Notes: generated by a model from the letters alone, not told the origin. A stretch of 37,183 nt of DNA from an uncultured Bacteroidales bacterium (GCA_937906455.1 CALCYT010000038.1:1-37183); one strand, 5' to 3'. Positions 25,230 to 33,485 are shown, counted from the first letter of the stretch. Numbers and translations are program-made.

Positions 25230-25264
25230 AACAGCTAACAGCTAATGGCTAATGGCTAATAGCC
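25230..25264. repeat. heptad repeat (GCTAATG/GCTAACA) after the MORN-repeat gene
   Basis: Five short units of about 7 bp directly follow the stop of the minus-strand gene. The same TTAGCCAT motif lies after the superoxide dismutase gene at 13707-13760. Confidence 0.7.
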
Positions 25265-25265
25265 T

Positions 25266-26729
25266 TCACCTGCACACCACCTCAAGCCTGCTCTCAATCG
25301 TGTAGTCGTAGTCGTCGTCATAAATCGTGGCGACAGCGTCATGCGAGTTTTCATATTTCCTGGTCTCACCTCGGCGGATGGTGTCGTTGAAGGCCTTGTA
25401 GTCGGGCGCAAAGTCGTTTCCCACCTCGAAAGTCACGCTGTCGGCTGTCACCTCGACGATGTTGAAGGTGCGTTTCATGTTGAAGCTTGTGTCTTTGCTG
25501 ATGAGCGCGGCGTCTTCGTAGCATATTGTGCCTTTTTGGGCAATCAGCATGAAGGTGCCGGTGTAGTTGTAATCGAAGCCGCTGTGATGCTCGGTGATGA
25601 GCAGCATCGGGGTGTTGAGCGACGGGTCGCTCTTGATGCTGTCGAGGTCGAGACGGTCGTTGTGCCAGTCGCCTTCAAACTTCAGTCCGTTGGCGAAGGT
25701 ATAGACTCCGTGACCGTTTTTGCCGTGGTCAAACTCGCCTTCGAAGACGTCGCCGTTGGCATATTCGCACACAGCATGACCTTTCAACAGGTTATTTTCA
25801 AACTCGCCTTCATAGTAATTCTTCCCGTTTCTGAAGCTGCCGTCGAAGTTATCTTCGATAAGTATTCCGTGTCCGTGTCGTTTGCCTTCGCGGAAGCCGC
25901 CTTTGTAAGTGGTGCTGACAGTGCTCAGGTGAAGACCCTCTTCCTTGCTGCTATAAGATATGCCGAAGCCGTGCTCCTTGTCATTGAGCCATTCGCCTTT
26001 GTAGTCGTCGATATATTTGCGCGCCCCTTTGCTTGACTGATGGTAATGTCCTCTGCCACAGCGCTTCCCGTTCTGCCACTCTCCGTCGTATTCGCCGTTG
26101 TATCCGTTCAGTTTGTAGTCCATGTGACCTATGCCGTGCGGCTGTCCTTCGGCGTTCACGTCGCCTTTATACACGTCGCCGTTGTCGAACGTTATCTCTT
26201 TTGGGTCGGACGGCTCGCCAACGTATTCGTATTGGTGTTCCTCAAGGAGATTCTTGCACATCTCATCGCCTTTTTCCGCTCCTTGCCGCCAGATGTCGAA
26301 AGCCTCCAAATAGCTTGGCGAGGCGTCGGGGGTGTCGTAGCCGTCGAAAAAGAACTTGCCGATATAGGCGAGAGCGTTATTGTCGCCGTTGTTCGCTGCA
26401 TTGTTGAAATGTTTCAGCGCGTCGATAGCCTTCGGGAAGTCGTAATAGCTTATCGACTCGTAGATAATTTTGCCCATCAGCGTCTCCGCGATGGCGTAAT
26501 AATCCTTCAAATCCTCAGGCTTGCCAGCTTCATCATACCATTTGCACGCTTTTTCGAGCCATTCTTTGGCTATTTCGTCTTCGCCTTCTTCGTCATAATA
26601 ATAGCCTGCCAAGGCGACGGCGGCGGTGACGTCTTTTCCTTCTGCGGCCTTTTTGAAGCATTCCACCGCTTTTTCGATGTCTTCTTCATAAAGACGGATG
26701 CCTTCATCTCTGTATTCTTCTGTTGTCAT
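25266..26729 (-). CDS. Sel1/TPR-like and MORN-repeat protein
   Basis: A 487-residue repeat protein, no signal peptide. Residues 1-155 are TPR/Sel1-like alpha-helical repeats (EKAVECFKKAAEGKDVTAA, ALAGYYYDEEGEDEIAKEWL, ALKHFNNAANNGDNNALAYIG). Residues 165-355 hold about seven MORN repeats: YKGDVNAEGQPHGIGHMDY, YDGEWQNGKRCGRGHYH, YKGEWLNDKEHGFGISY, YKGGFREGKRHGHGILI, YEGEFENNLLKGHAVCEY, FEGEFDHGKNGHGVYTF and FEGDWHNDRL. The C-terminal 120 residues are beta-rich and unassigned. Such proteins act as scaffolds; no enzymatic motif is seen. It starts 23 bases after GH97, same strand, and likely shares its transcript. Confidence 0.85.
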   Translation of the reverse strand: MTTEEYRDEGIRLYEEDIEKAVECFKKAAEGKDVTAAVALAGYYYDEEGEDEIAKEWLEKACKWYDEAGKPEDLKDYYAIAETLMGKIIYESISYYDFPKAIDALKHFNNAANNGDNNALAYIGKFFFDGYDTPDASPSYLEAFDIWRQGAEKGDEMCKNLLEEHQYEYVGEPSDPKEITFDNGDVYKGDVNAEGQPHGIGHMDYKLNGYNGEYDGEWQNGKRCGRGHYHQSSKGARKYIDDYKGEWLNDKEHGFGISYSSKEEGLHLSTVSTTYKGGFREGKRHGHGILIEDNFDGSFRNGKNYYEGEFENNLLKGHAVCEYANGDVFEGEFDHGKNGHGVYTFANGLKFEGDWHNDRLDLDSIKSDPSLNTPMLLITEHHSGFDYNYTGTFMLIAQKGTICYEDAALISKDTSFNMKRTFNIVEVTADSVTFEVGNDFAPDYKAFNDTIRRGETRKYENSHDAVATIYDDDYDYTIESRLEVVCR

Positions 26730-26752
26730 ATCTTTATATTTTTAAAATCCTG

Positions 26753-29113
26753 TCATTTTCTTTCTCTGATGCTTACCGCAAAGCCTCCGCACGGTGCCAT
26801 CCGCATCTTCAGAACCGTCTTTGATGTCACTTTTTTCTTGGTGATGGTGTATGCCTGCGGGTTGTAACTGTCGCCTGGCATACCGCTGGCGTCGTTCGCG
26901 TCGGAATATATGATTGCCTCATATTTCACACCTGGTTTCAGAAAATCCAGTTTCACCTTGAATTCACGTGGGTTTTCATCGGTGATGCCTCCGACATACC
27001 ACACATCTTTAGGAGTTTGGAGTTTAGAGTTGAGAGTTGAGAGTTGAGAGTCAGTTGAGAGTTGATAGTTGTCAGTTAACAGTTGAATGGTGTCCGGAAT
27101 AGCATACACATAACGTGTGGCATTGGAAATCACGCCTTTTTTGCCGTCGGGCAATTCACCGACGCCATCGGCGGCCTTGTTCAATGATGAAATCTTCGGT
27201 TTGCGTGCCGTGACGATATAATCGCCAGGCTCAGCCATCAGATACAGCGTGGTGTCCCAATCGACGGCGACGTCTTTGATGAACTGGAACGCGTCCATGA
27301 ACGGCTCGTAGTGTTCAGGGAAGTCGGCGGCCATCTGAAGAGGCGAATAAAACGTCACGTAAAGTCCGAGTTGGTTGCAGATGGTGTGGCGCATGAGGTC
27401 GCCTTTGTTCCACGGTGCGTTTTTCTCCATGTCGGTCTCGAAGATACCCGGCGTGTAGTCCATCGGGCCGCCTTGTAGTCGTGTGAAAGGCAGTATGGTG
27501 GTGTGTCCGGGCTTGATACGGCCTCTGAACTCGGTTCCCATGGCACTCTCGTTGCCAATCATGTTGGGCCATGTGCGGCACAGACCCGTCGGGCGCACCG
27601 CCTCGTGTGCGTTGACCATGATATGATGTTTCGCCGCCTCCGTGACGCAGTAATGATAGTGGTTGATGAGCGGCTGGCTGTAGTGACCCTCGCCATGAGG
27701 CAGTATCTTGCCCACGTAGCCGCTCTTCACGGCATCGTAGCCGTATTGGTTCATCAGGTTGTAGGCCTTCTCAAGCCAACGCTCGTAATTGATTGTCGAT
27801 GAGGAGCTTTCATGGTGCATGATGAGCCTGATGCCTTTCTCGTGGGCGTATTTGTTGAGTGCCGGAAGGTCGAAGTCGGGATAAGGGGTGAGGAAATCGA
27901 AGACGAAGTCCTTTTCCTTGCCGTACCAGTCTTCCCATCCTATGTTCCATCCCTCGATGAGCAGGGCGTCAAAGCCGTTTTCTGACGCGAAGTCGATGTA
28001 ACGGCGCACGTTGTCGTTGTTGGCACCGTGTCTTCCATGTGGCTTTGCCTTGGTGTAGTCGGTCTCGCCGAGTCTCACCGACGGGAAGTCATTGGTGTAG
28101 CCCCATGTGCTGTGGTCGGAAATCATCTCCCACCAGACGCCCATGTATTTCACGGGATGGATCCAGCTGACATCGTCGATTTTACAAGGCTCGTTGAGGT
28201 TTAAGATGAGGCGTGACGCCAACACGTCGGTGGCTTTTTCGCATACCATGACGGTGCGCCAGGGTGAGGTGCAAGGGGTCTGCAGACGCCCTTTGTAGCC
28301 GGTGGCGTCGGGACAGAGATGTGTTCTGAATGTTAGTTTAGAGTTGGCAGTTGGTATTGTATCTATTAATTCCAGATTCATTGTAGGAAAGTCAAGGGTT
28401 GCCGCCTCGTGGATGTTGAGATACAAACCTTCGTCGGTCTTCATCTGGAGGGCGGTCTGCACCCCGGTGGGCGAGAAGCTCTTCCACGGCCATCCGTTGC
28501 CGGTGTGCGCCGCGTCGTAGAGCCCGCGTATCTCCGACAGCCTCGACTTGGTGTAGTTGTATTCCTGAGTGTCGTAGTCGCCCGGAATCCACCACGCGGT
28601 ATGGTCGCCCGTCATCACAAACTCTGTCAGCTCCTCTGTTATCCAGAAATAGACGAGGGCGTTATCCATCGGGAACTCATAACGGAAGCCCAAGCCGTCG
28701 TCGTAAAGCCTGAAACGTATCTGCATGACGGTGGGTCTTTTATGAGTGGAGCCGTCCATGCTTTCCACGCTGCCGACAGGCTGTTCGAGGGTCACCAACA
28801 TCTCGTTGTAATGGTTGCGGATATGCGCTTCCTCGCCCCACACAGGCTCCCACACCTCGTCGAAAGAGCTTCGCTCGACGTTTTTAAAGACGAAGGCATG
28901 AGCGAGGTCGTCGCGCCATTCTAATGTGAATCCCATCTTCGAGGGCAGCACCACAGGCTTGCCGTCGCGGTAAAGCGAATAATACGGCACACTGTCATTC
29001 ATTTCAAAATCAAGCTTAAGATGTCCGTCGGGACTGGTAACCGTTTCTTGCGACAACACCGTCTGCCACACGGCAAACAGCATCATAATCGTGACAAAAA
29101 AATTTTTTCTCAT
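26753..29113 (-). CDS. GH97 alpha-glucosidase/galactosidase-type glycoside hydrolase, secreted
   Basis: A 786-residue family 97 enzyme (SusB family). MRKNFFVTIMMLFAVWQTVLSQ is the signal peptide; the start of the mature protein (SPDGHLKLDFEMND) and PSKMGFTLEWRDDL are typical. The catalytic barrel includes GVWWEMISDHSTWGY, FDALLIEGWNIGWEDWYG, RLIMHHESSSSTINYE, YDAVKSGYVGKILPHGEGHY, NAHEAVRPTGLCRTWPN and GNESAMGTEF; the Glu residues in HHES, HEAV and NESA agree with the inverting, alpha-glucosidase-like branch as I remember it. Near residue 685 an extra segment (IQLLTDNYQLSTDSQLSTLN) interrupts the domain between YIVTARKP and DVWYVGGITDENPR; it is encoded by tandem repeat DNA. Expected length is about 650-740, so the protein is somewhat enlarged. 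The enzyme core appears intact. Confidence 0.93.
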   Translation of the reverse strand: MRKNFFVTIMMLFAVWQTVLSQETVTSPDGHLKLDFEMNDSVPYYSLYRDGKPVVLPSKMGFTLEWRDDLAHAFVFKNVERSSFDEVWEPVWGEEAHIRNHYNEMLVTLEQPVGSVESMDGSTHKRPTVMQIRFRLYDDGLGFRYEFPMDNALVYFWITEELTEFVMTGDHTAWWIPGDYDTQEYNYTKSRLSEIRGLYDAAHTGNGWPWKSFSPTGVQTALQMKTDEGLYLNIHEAATLDFPTMNLELIDTIPTANSKLTFRTHLCPDATGYKGRLQTPCTSPWRTVMVCEKATDVLASRLILNLNEPCKIDDVSWIHPVKYMGVWWEMISDHSTWGYTNDFPSVRLGETDYTKAKPHGRHGANNDNVRRYIDFASENGFDALLIEGWNIGWEDWYGKEKDFVFDFLTPYPDFDLPALNKYAHEKGIRLIMHHESSSSTINYERWLEKAYNLMNQYGYDAVKSGYVGKILPHGEGHYSQPLINHYHYCVTEAAKHHIMVNAHEAVRPTGLCRTWPNMIGNESAMGTEFRGRIKPGHTTILPFTRLQGGPMDYTPGIFETDMEKNAPWNKGDLMRHTICNQLGLYVTFYSPLQMAADFPEHYEPFMDAFQFIKDVAVDWDTTLYLMAEPGDYIVTARKPKISSLNKAADGVGELPDGKKGVISNATRYVYAIPDTIQLLTDNYQLSTDSQLSTLNSKLQTPKDVWYVGGITDENPREFKVKLDFLKPGVKYEAIIYSDANDASGMPGDSYNPQAYTITKKKVTSKTVLKMRMAPCGGFAVSIRERK
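27011..27083 (-). repeat. heptad repeat array translated inside GH97
   Basis: Plus-strand units TAGAGTT, GAGAGTT (x3), then CAGTTGA and AGTTGATAG-type variants. Read on the minus strand they encode QLST/QLSTLNSK-type residues in frame with GH97. A smaller related scrap (TTTAGAGTTGGCAGTTGG) lies at 28337-28354 in the same gene. Confidence 0.85.
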
Positions 29114-29132
29114 AGGAGTGTCATTTTATATG

Positions 29133-29140
29133 CAAAAGTA
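29133..29140 (-). promoter_or_regulatory. -7 box of GH97 promoter
   Basis: TACTTTTG on the minus strand, 19 bases before the GH97 ATG. The interval 29141-29306 has no other gene that I can support. Confidence 0.6.
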
Positions 29141-29306
29141 ATAAAAAATCGGAAAATCAAATAAAATGTGTGAAAATATTATGTCTTTTGGTCATTTTTA
29201 CTTTTGGTATTGCTCCCAAATCTGTCAACCAATTTCAGGGAAAGTCAATGATGCACCCTCGTGAGGAAGACAGGAAAACCAATGCAAAGGATGTAAAGCC
29301 GCGACA

Positions 29307-29423
29307 TCAAAGCCCTATGCCATTGATTGACAGATTGATATTCTCAAACGACACATTCCAATCCGCATCGTCATCGACCATGATGTCGGGCAAGAGCTTC
29401 CATGTGAATCTGAATGTTTTCAT
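29307..29423 (-). CDS. short ORF (38 residues), function unknown
   Basis: MKTFRFTWKLLPDIMVDDDA then a coding-like ending. It overlaps the upstream short ORF by four bases (ATGA) as in translationally coupled genes. It has hydrophobic/aromatic and acidic character but matches nothing I know. It might instead be the C-terminal remnant of a broken larger gene, since a frameshift in the C-run near 29487 would alter the fused reading. Confidence 0.35.
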   Translation of the reverse strand: MKTFRFTWKLLPDIMVDDDADWNVSFENINLSINGIGL

Positions 29424-29557
29424 TCCTTTTGTCTGAATCCAATGCTTGATTGGTTTTCTGTGCGCTTCGGGTAATCGCGTTCCAAATAGGGGAACAGCTT
29501 ACCATAATCCTCCATGACGTTACCAATGGCGTTATAGGCTCGTCCGAACTCGTTCAT
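29420..29557 (-). CDS. short ORF (45 residues), function unknown
   Basis: MNEFGRAYNAIGNVMEDYGK then LFPYLERDYPKRTENQ. The open frame also extends upstream of the ATG (ENFGNSKDF) to a stop near 29590, so the true N-terminus may be lost. Charged and amphipathic, no recognisable domain. Reading is coding-like, but this stretch could equally be a decayed gene with the 29307-29423 ORF. Confidence 0.35.
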   Translation of the reverse strand: MNEFGRAYNAIGNVMEDYGKLFPYLERDYPKRTENQSSIGFRQKE

Positions 29558-29594
29558 AAAATCCTTCGAGTTGCCGAAATTCTCGTGTTAATGA

Positions 29595-29804
29595 TTATCT
29601 CGGCGTTCTGTCATCATAATAATCGTATCTTGGCGCATGGTTGGAATTATTCACACAAGATCTAATGTCCAACACCATTGTGCCAAGGAAGAATAGTAGA
29701 AGGATTGGAACAACAAGCCAATCATGGCCTTTTTCTCTCGCTTTATCACTACCGACATAAAAAATCAGTACCAGCAATGCAATTAAGATAATTAATACTA
29801 CCAT
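29595..29804 (-). CDS. small two-helix membrane protein
   Basis: 69 residues with two hydrophobic helices (MVVLIILIALLVLIFYVG and WLVVPILLLFFLGTMVL) separated by a charged loop (SDKAREKGHD) and a polar Arg/Asp/Tyr-rich tail. Not recognised. It is the third of three consecutive small membrane proteins downstream of the helicase gene, 40 bases after its predecessor, in an operon led by the helicase. Confidence 0.6.
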   Translation of the reverse strand: MVVLIILIALLVLIFYVGSDKAREKGHDWLVVPILLLFFLGTMVLDIRSCVNNSNHAPRYDYYDDRTPR

Positions 29805-29844
29805 TGTCTTTAATCTTTATTGTTCAACTTCCGTTACCTTATTA

Positions 29845-30081
29845 TCAATCTCGATTCTCTCGCTGTATTTCATCCTTCTGCGGATAGCGACGAGAATCAT
29901 GGGCCAAGCTATGTTTTTTAGTTTCTTCTTCTTTGTTGTTTTTCTTGCGGTTGGCCAAACAGACAAGGGTAATTCCTAATCCCAGCCAAAACAGCGGTCC
30001 GAATGCGCTATTGCCACCTGCAATAGATCCAATCAGTGACAAAGCACCGATGATTATGGAAATCCATCCAAAAGTTTTCAT
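29845..30081 (-). CDS. small two-helix membrane protein with charged tail
   Basis: 78 residues. The first helix is WISIIIGALSLIGSIAG, the second AFGPLFWLGLGITLVCLA, and the tail is highly charged and likely cytoplasmic (RKKNNKEEETKKHSLAH and on). It begins three bases after the stop of the preceding small gene, so both are co-transcribed. No family recognised. Confidence 0.65.
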   Translation of the reverse strand: MKTFGWISIIIGALSLIGSIAGGNSAFGPLFWLGLGITLVCLANRKKNNKEEETKKHSLAHDSRRYPQKDEIQRENRD

Positions 30082-30084
30082 GAT

Positions 30085-30273
30085 TTATTCCTCCTCTTTT
30101 TTAGGTTCAACATTTTCGATTTTCTTTGAGCACAGCACCGCTATCAAGCCAATGACGACATTGAAGAGAGAGATGACAAATGCCAGCCCAAAACCGATTT
30201 TTCGTTTGCTGCCCATGTAGCCCACACCGAGAGCAAGGCTGAGGGCGATTACCAATAAAATCATTTGTTCCAT
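30085..30273 (-). CDS. small two-helix membrane protein
   Basis: 62 residues starting MEQMILLVIALSLALGVGYM, then GSKRKIGFG, a second helix (AFVISLFNVVIGLIAVLC) and a KKIENVEPKKEEE tail. A longer in-frame ORF opens upstream at 30429, but that part overlaps the helicase gene, so the ATG at 30273 is preferred. It starts 28 bases after the helicase stop and has no -7 box of its own, so it should share the helicase transcript. Confidence 0.7.
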   Translation of the reverse strand: MEQMILLVIALSLALGVGYMGSKRKIGFGLAFVISLFNVVIGLIAVLCSKKIENVEPKKEEE

Positions 30274-30301
30274 TGTGTGTTGTTTTAATGTGTTATATCT
30301 T

Positions 30302-32377
30302 TTAATGACATTTCGTAGCCAAAGGTGAGATATTTTTTGCCCTAATTGCAAACTGCTTAAATGCCAGACTTGTCTTGTCCGATTCTTCCAGCATCGTCTT
30401 GAAGTCATCGTCAGGAACTGTCGTATCATTGAAGGCTGAAATCAATGGGTTTTCTTCATCTTCCTCGTCCTGTTCTACGACAAGTTCTTCCTTTACTACC
30501 TCTCTCCGAAACATGATATATGCTGGAATGTACTCGGGACACAATTTAAGCATCTGTTTACAGGTGTCGATGTTCGGTTTGCCAAGCTGCGCGTTGAGTT
30601 CCGCTTCGAAAAGGTATTGCTTCTTGTCGATGGCGATTTTGTCATCCGATAGCTCACCGGCTGTACGAATCTGCTGGGCGACTTCCAAAGCCTCCTCATA
30701 TCGTTTCAAACCTTGCAGGGCTTTCTCTTTGATGAACATGGCTTCGAGGCATGGCCTGCGGTCAAGCACCATATCGGCATACCCTATGGCTTCCTCTATA
30801 CGATCGCTATACAAACAAACGACTGCGTTGAGGAAATTACACGTCATGCTGCAATCCTTCAGCAGCGGAACATCTTTTGTCAGCCCTTTCAGACACTTGT
30901 CGTCAAGCATCACATCAAACATCTTCTTTGCTATCAAAGCCGCATTGCGGTAATCGCAAGCCTTCATCTTCTCCAACGACCATTGCAAGCATTCCTTGGA
31001 GGCACTGTCATAATCTTTGTTTTTGAGGTGCTTGTAGAGTAAACGACCATGATTAAGTTCATCATCAATCAAAGGAATGTCGTTGAACGAATTGGCAAAT
31101 GCCTTAATCTCTGTATTTTGCAGAATGTGATGATGGCGAATCTTATTGCTGAGAGTCAGACCGTCAAGGCTCCGCATACGGCTTATGGCCACGTATGCCT
31201 GACCAGCTGCAAAGGTGCCTCGTGTCAAGTCAAAATGCATACGGTCGAAGGTCATGCCTTGCGATTTGTGGATGGTGATGGCCCAAGCAAGCTTCAAAGG
31301 GTATTGCGTGAATGCGCCCACAACTTTTGACTTTATCTTGCCCGTCTCTTCGTCAAAGACACTCTCTTTGCTTTCCCATGTCATTTTCTCCACATCCACT
31401 TTTCTACCATCCTTCAATACTACCTTGATGGCATCGCTTTCCAAGGCGACAACTTTGGCAATAGTGCCATTCACAACACCTCGCTGATAGTCGTTTCGGC
31501 AGAAAATCACCTGTGCGCCGACCTTGAGGTGAAGCATCATCGGCACCGGAGCGTCATTTGACTTGAACTTGCCTGATATTTCTCCCTCATAACACATTTC
31601 TTCTTCAATCTCATCGAGTTTGAAACTGTTGATATGTTCTGCCACTTTATTATAGGCTGTTAGCGTGACGGAATAGTAGCCCACATTGTCATCGGAGCTG
31701 ACATTTTCGTTGATGATGTCCAAGTCTGCCTGTGTGTTCTCTCCGACACGCATACGGTCAAGGATGCCCAAAAACTGCTTGTCCTTCTGGCGGTATACGT
31801 GCAGAAACTCAATTTTAGGCAGGTTCATTCGTTTCATGACATTGGCCTTGTAGAAATAAGGGAGTCCGTTGCCATACATATATTGAAGCATGGCCTCGTC
31901 AGCGGAACCGCACTTGACAACAGGAGGCAATTGAAAAAGGTCGCCGACAAACACCACCTGTTTTCCACCAAATGGCAAATGCGACTTTGTCATGTTGCGC
32001 AGAGCTCTGTCCATGCCATCAACCAAGTCGGCACGTACCATCGAGGCCTCGTCAACGATTATAGTGTCGGTATTCAGCAGGATATTTCTTTTCTCCAACG
32101 AAATTTCCGCTATCGTGGTAGGGTCGATAACCGAACATGGAAAGCCGAAAAACGAGTGAATGGTTTGCCCTCCAACGTTCAAAGCGGCAATGCCGGTTGG
32201 TGCCAGAACAAGGAAGTTCTTCCTGTCTATCTCCTCTTGTATCCGCTTCACAAAAGTGGTCTTTCCAGTTCCCGCCCTGCCAGTAATAAAAAGGCTGGTG
32301 TTGGTGTTTGCCACAAGGTCGAAAGCCTTCTGCTGCTCGAGGTTGGTTTCGTCAAAAACTATTTCTGCAATCTTCAT
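30302..32377 (-). CDS. PIF1-like superfamily 1 helicase/ATPase
   Basis: A 691-residue helicase. Walker A ITGRAGTGKTTFVKRI lies at residues 31-46, followed by LVLAPTGIAALNVGGQTIHSFF (motif Ia region), IIVDEASMVRADLVDGMD (Walker B), VFVGDLFQLPPVV (motif III) and, after an insertion, LAWAITIHKSQGMTFDRM plus AAGQAYVAISRMRSLDGLTL (motifs V/VI). These are PIF1/RecD-like features. From about residue 440 on, the protein is an alpha-helical TPR-like region (LKNKDYDSASKECLQWSLEK, ALQGLKRYEEALEVAQQI), probably a protein-interaction tail. Bacterial PIF1-like proteins often unwind 5'-3' and resolve G4 DNA, a role I infer only from the family. Its promoter carries the shared palindrome. Confidence 0.88.
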   Translation of the reverse strand: MKIAEIVFDETNLEQQKAFDLVANTNTSLFITGRAGTGKTTFVKRIQEEIDRKNFLVLAPTGIAALNVGGQTIHSFFGFPCSVIDPTTIAEISLEKRNILLNTDTIIVDEASMVRADLVDGMDRALRNMTKSHLPFGGKQVVFVGDLFQLPPVVKCGSADEAMLQYMYGNGLPYFYKANVMKRMNLPKIEFLHVYRQKDKQFLGILDRMRVGENTQADLDIINENVSSDDNVGYYSVTLTAYNKVAEHINSFKLDEIEEEMCYEGEISGKFKSNDAPVPMMLHLKVGAQVIFCRNDYQRGVVNGTIAKVVALESDAIKVVLKDGRKVDVEKMTWESKESVFDEETGKIKSKVVGAFTQYPLKLAWAITIHKSQGMTFDRMHFDLTRGTFAAGQAYVAISRMRSLDGLTLSNKIRHHHILQNTEIKAFANSFNDIPLIDDELNHGRLLYKHLKNKDYDSASKECLQWSLEKMKACDYRNAALIAKKMFDVMLDDKCLKGLTKDVPLLKDCSMTCNFLNAVVCLYSDRIEEAIGYADMVLDRRPCLEAMFIKEKALQGLKRYEEALEVAQQIRTAGELSDDKIAIDKKQYLFEAELNAQLGKPNIDTCKQMLKLCPEYIPAYIMFRREVVKEELVVEQDEEDEENPLISAFNDTTVPDDDFKTMLEESDKTSLAFKQFAIRAKNISPLATKCH

Positions 32378-32399
32378 GTTGTTTTTTTATTTTCGATTG

Positions 32400-32434
32400 C
32401 AAAAGTACGGGGGTGCTGCGAAACCTATTTTCGT
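32400..32434 (-). promoter_or_regulatory. helicase operon promoter with palindromic operator
   Basis: The -7 box TACTTTTG (minus strand, 32400-32407) is preceded by 10 bases and then the palindrome at 32418-32434 (plus strand GCGAAACCTATTTTCGT). Arms CGAAA/TTTCG are perfect. Same geometry as at 35125-35159 and 36770-36804. Confidence 0.7.
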
Positions 32435-32458
32435 ACATTTTATAATCTACATAAAAGC

Positions 32459-32490
32459 AAAGGGCTGATAGTTATTACCACCAGCCCTTT
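32459..32490 (-). terminator. terminator after the ATPase gene pair
   Basis: Perfect 9-bp stem AAAGGGCTG (32459-32467) with CAGCCCTTT (32482-32490) and a 14-base loop, followed on the minus strand by GCTTTTATG. It separates the ATPase pair from the helicase promoter. Confidence 0.7.
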
Positions 32491-32513
32491 AAATCTGAAA
32501 AAAAGACATACAA

Positions 32514-33485
32514 CTATTTTACCAAATCAAATAGCCTATTTTCTTTTGTCCCCCAAAGCATCGACATTGAATGTCCCTGACTTCGTGTTTTTGCGACCTT
32601 AATCCATCGTAGGTAGTTGCTCATATCTTGGCGAGCATCTCCTATAAGCCTAGGAAGAACTATATCGAATTTCGCATTCTTGTTTGCTTTTCCATTTTTC
32701 CTAAATACATTAAAGCCATCTGGTGCTTGAAGTAAAGCATTATTAGTTATTATCATCCGACTATGAAAGTCCTCAGCTTTCCCAATGGCATAAATAGTCA
32801 AATCGAAGCACAATCCTTTCCTCAACGCTTTAATTAAATTACAGATTTTTTCATATTTATTTTGCCCATAGGCATTGTCTCCGTTTTCACTAACCATACT
32901 AAAAATAGAAAGATGGTATGCCATTTCGAGTTTTTTAGTAGGCAGAAGCACATCAAATAATGAAGGGATGTTGTCATCTATATCCTCTGCTTTTAAAAGG
33001 ATATACGGATCTATCATTATCATCGCATTACAAGGATATTTAAGTATGTTTTCAAATTGAAGAAATCTGTTTTCGTAAAAGTCATTTTTCTTTAGCAAGA
33101 AGCCATTGCCTTTAAACAAATGCTCATCTCGCAATGCTCTTTCACAATTAAATGCGGCAATGCCATAATGGGTGCCCAAACGATTACAATCCTCTGCATT
33201 CTTAACTGTCAAATAAATTGCAGACAAAACAGCAGTAGAACTATCAAGATTTTCCATTGATAAGCTCTCGTATAGTTCAATCTCTGATTTTCCTTGAAGA
33301 TGTCTTTTCCATAATAATATTAAAAACTCGTCTGTATCCCAAACTTCATCACTTATGTCTGTAAGAAGCTCCGATTCAGAAATGGCACAATAAACATTCA
33401 TCAAACACTGAAGGCCGGCAATGGATGTGTCAGCCCTAAGTTGTTGCCAAAAGGATGCCTGCAAATAGATAACTCGCGAACTCAT
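32514..33485 (-). CDS. uncharacterised partner protein of AAA15-type ATPase
   Basis: A 323-residue cytoplasmic protein that I cannot place in a named family. It starts inside the ATPase stop (four-base ATGA overlap), so the two proteins are probably made and work together. Two motifs stand out: AMIMIDPYILL (about residues 151-161) and DFHSRMIITNNALLQAPDGF (about 239-258), a D-P-Y plus H-x-R-x-I-x-T-N pattern that reminds me of the compact phospholipase D-like domains (for example MIT-C type) and of some effector nucleases. This resemblance is tentative; there is no HxKxxxxD motif. In ATPase-effector defence pairs the partner is usually the toxic subunit, so an effector role is a reasonable inference. 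The gene is AT-rich relative to the chromosome core. Confidence 0.8.
   Translation of the reverse strand: MSSRVIYLQASFWQQLRADTSIAGLQCLMNVYCAISESELLTDISDEVWDTDEFLILLWKRHLQGKSEIELYESLSMENLDSSTAVLSAIYLTVKNAEDCNRLGTHYGIAAFNCERALRDEHLFKGNGFLLKKNDFYENRFLQFENILKYPCNAMIMIDPYILLKAEDIDDNIPSLFDVLLPTKKLEMAYHLSIFSMVSENGDNAYGQNKYEKICNLIKALRKGLCFDLTIYAIGKAEDFHSRMIITNNALLQAPDGFNVFRKNGKANKNAKFDIVLPRLIGDARQDMSNYLRWIKVAKTRSQGHSMSMLWGTKENRLFDLVK

Noticed and set aside
26040..26867. A 275-codon hydrophobic plus-strand ORF
   Set aside because: Antisense to the MORN-repeat gene; its apparent membrane segments result from reading charged codons backwards.
29170..29665. Two plus-strand ORFs in the interval after GH97
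   Set aside because: They lie opposite the minus-strand micro-ORFs, the first begins with GTG, and the second runs into a small membrane gene on the other strand.
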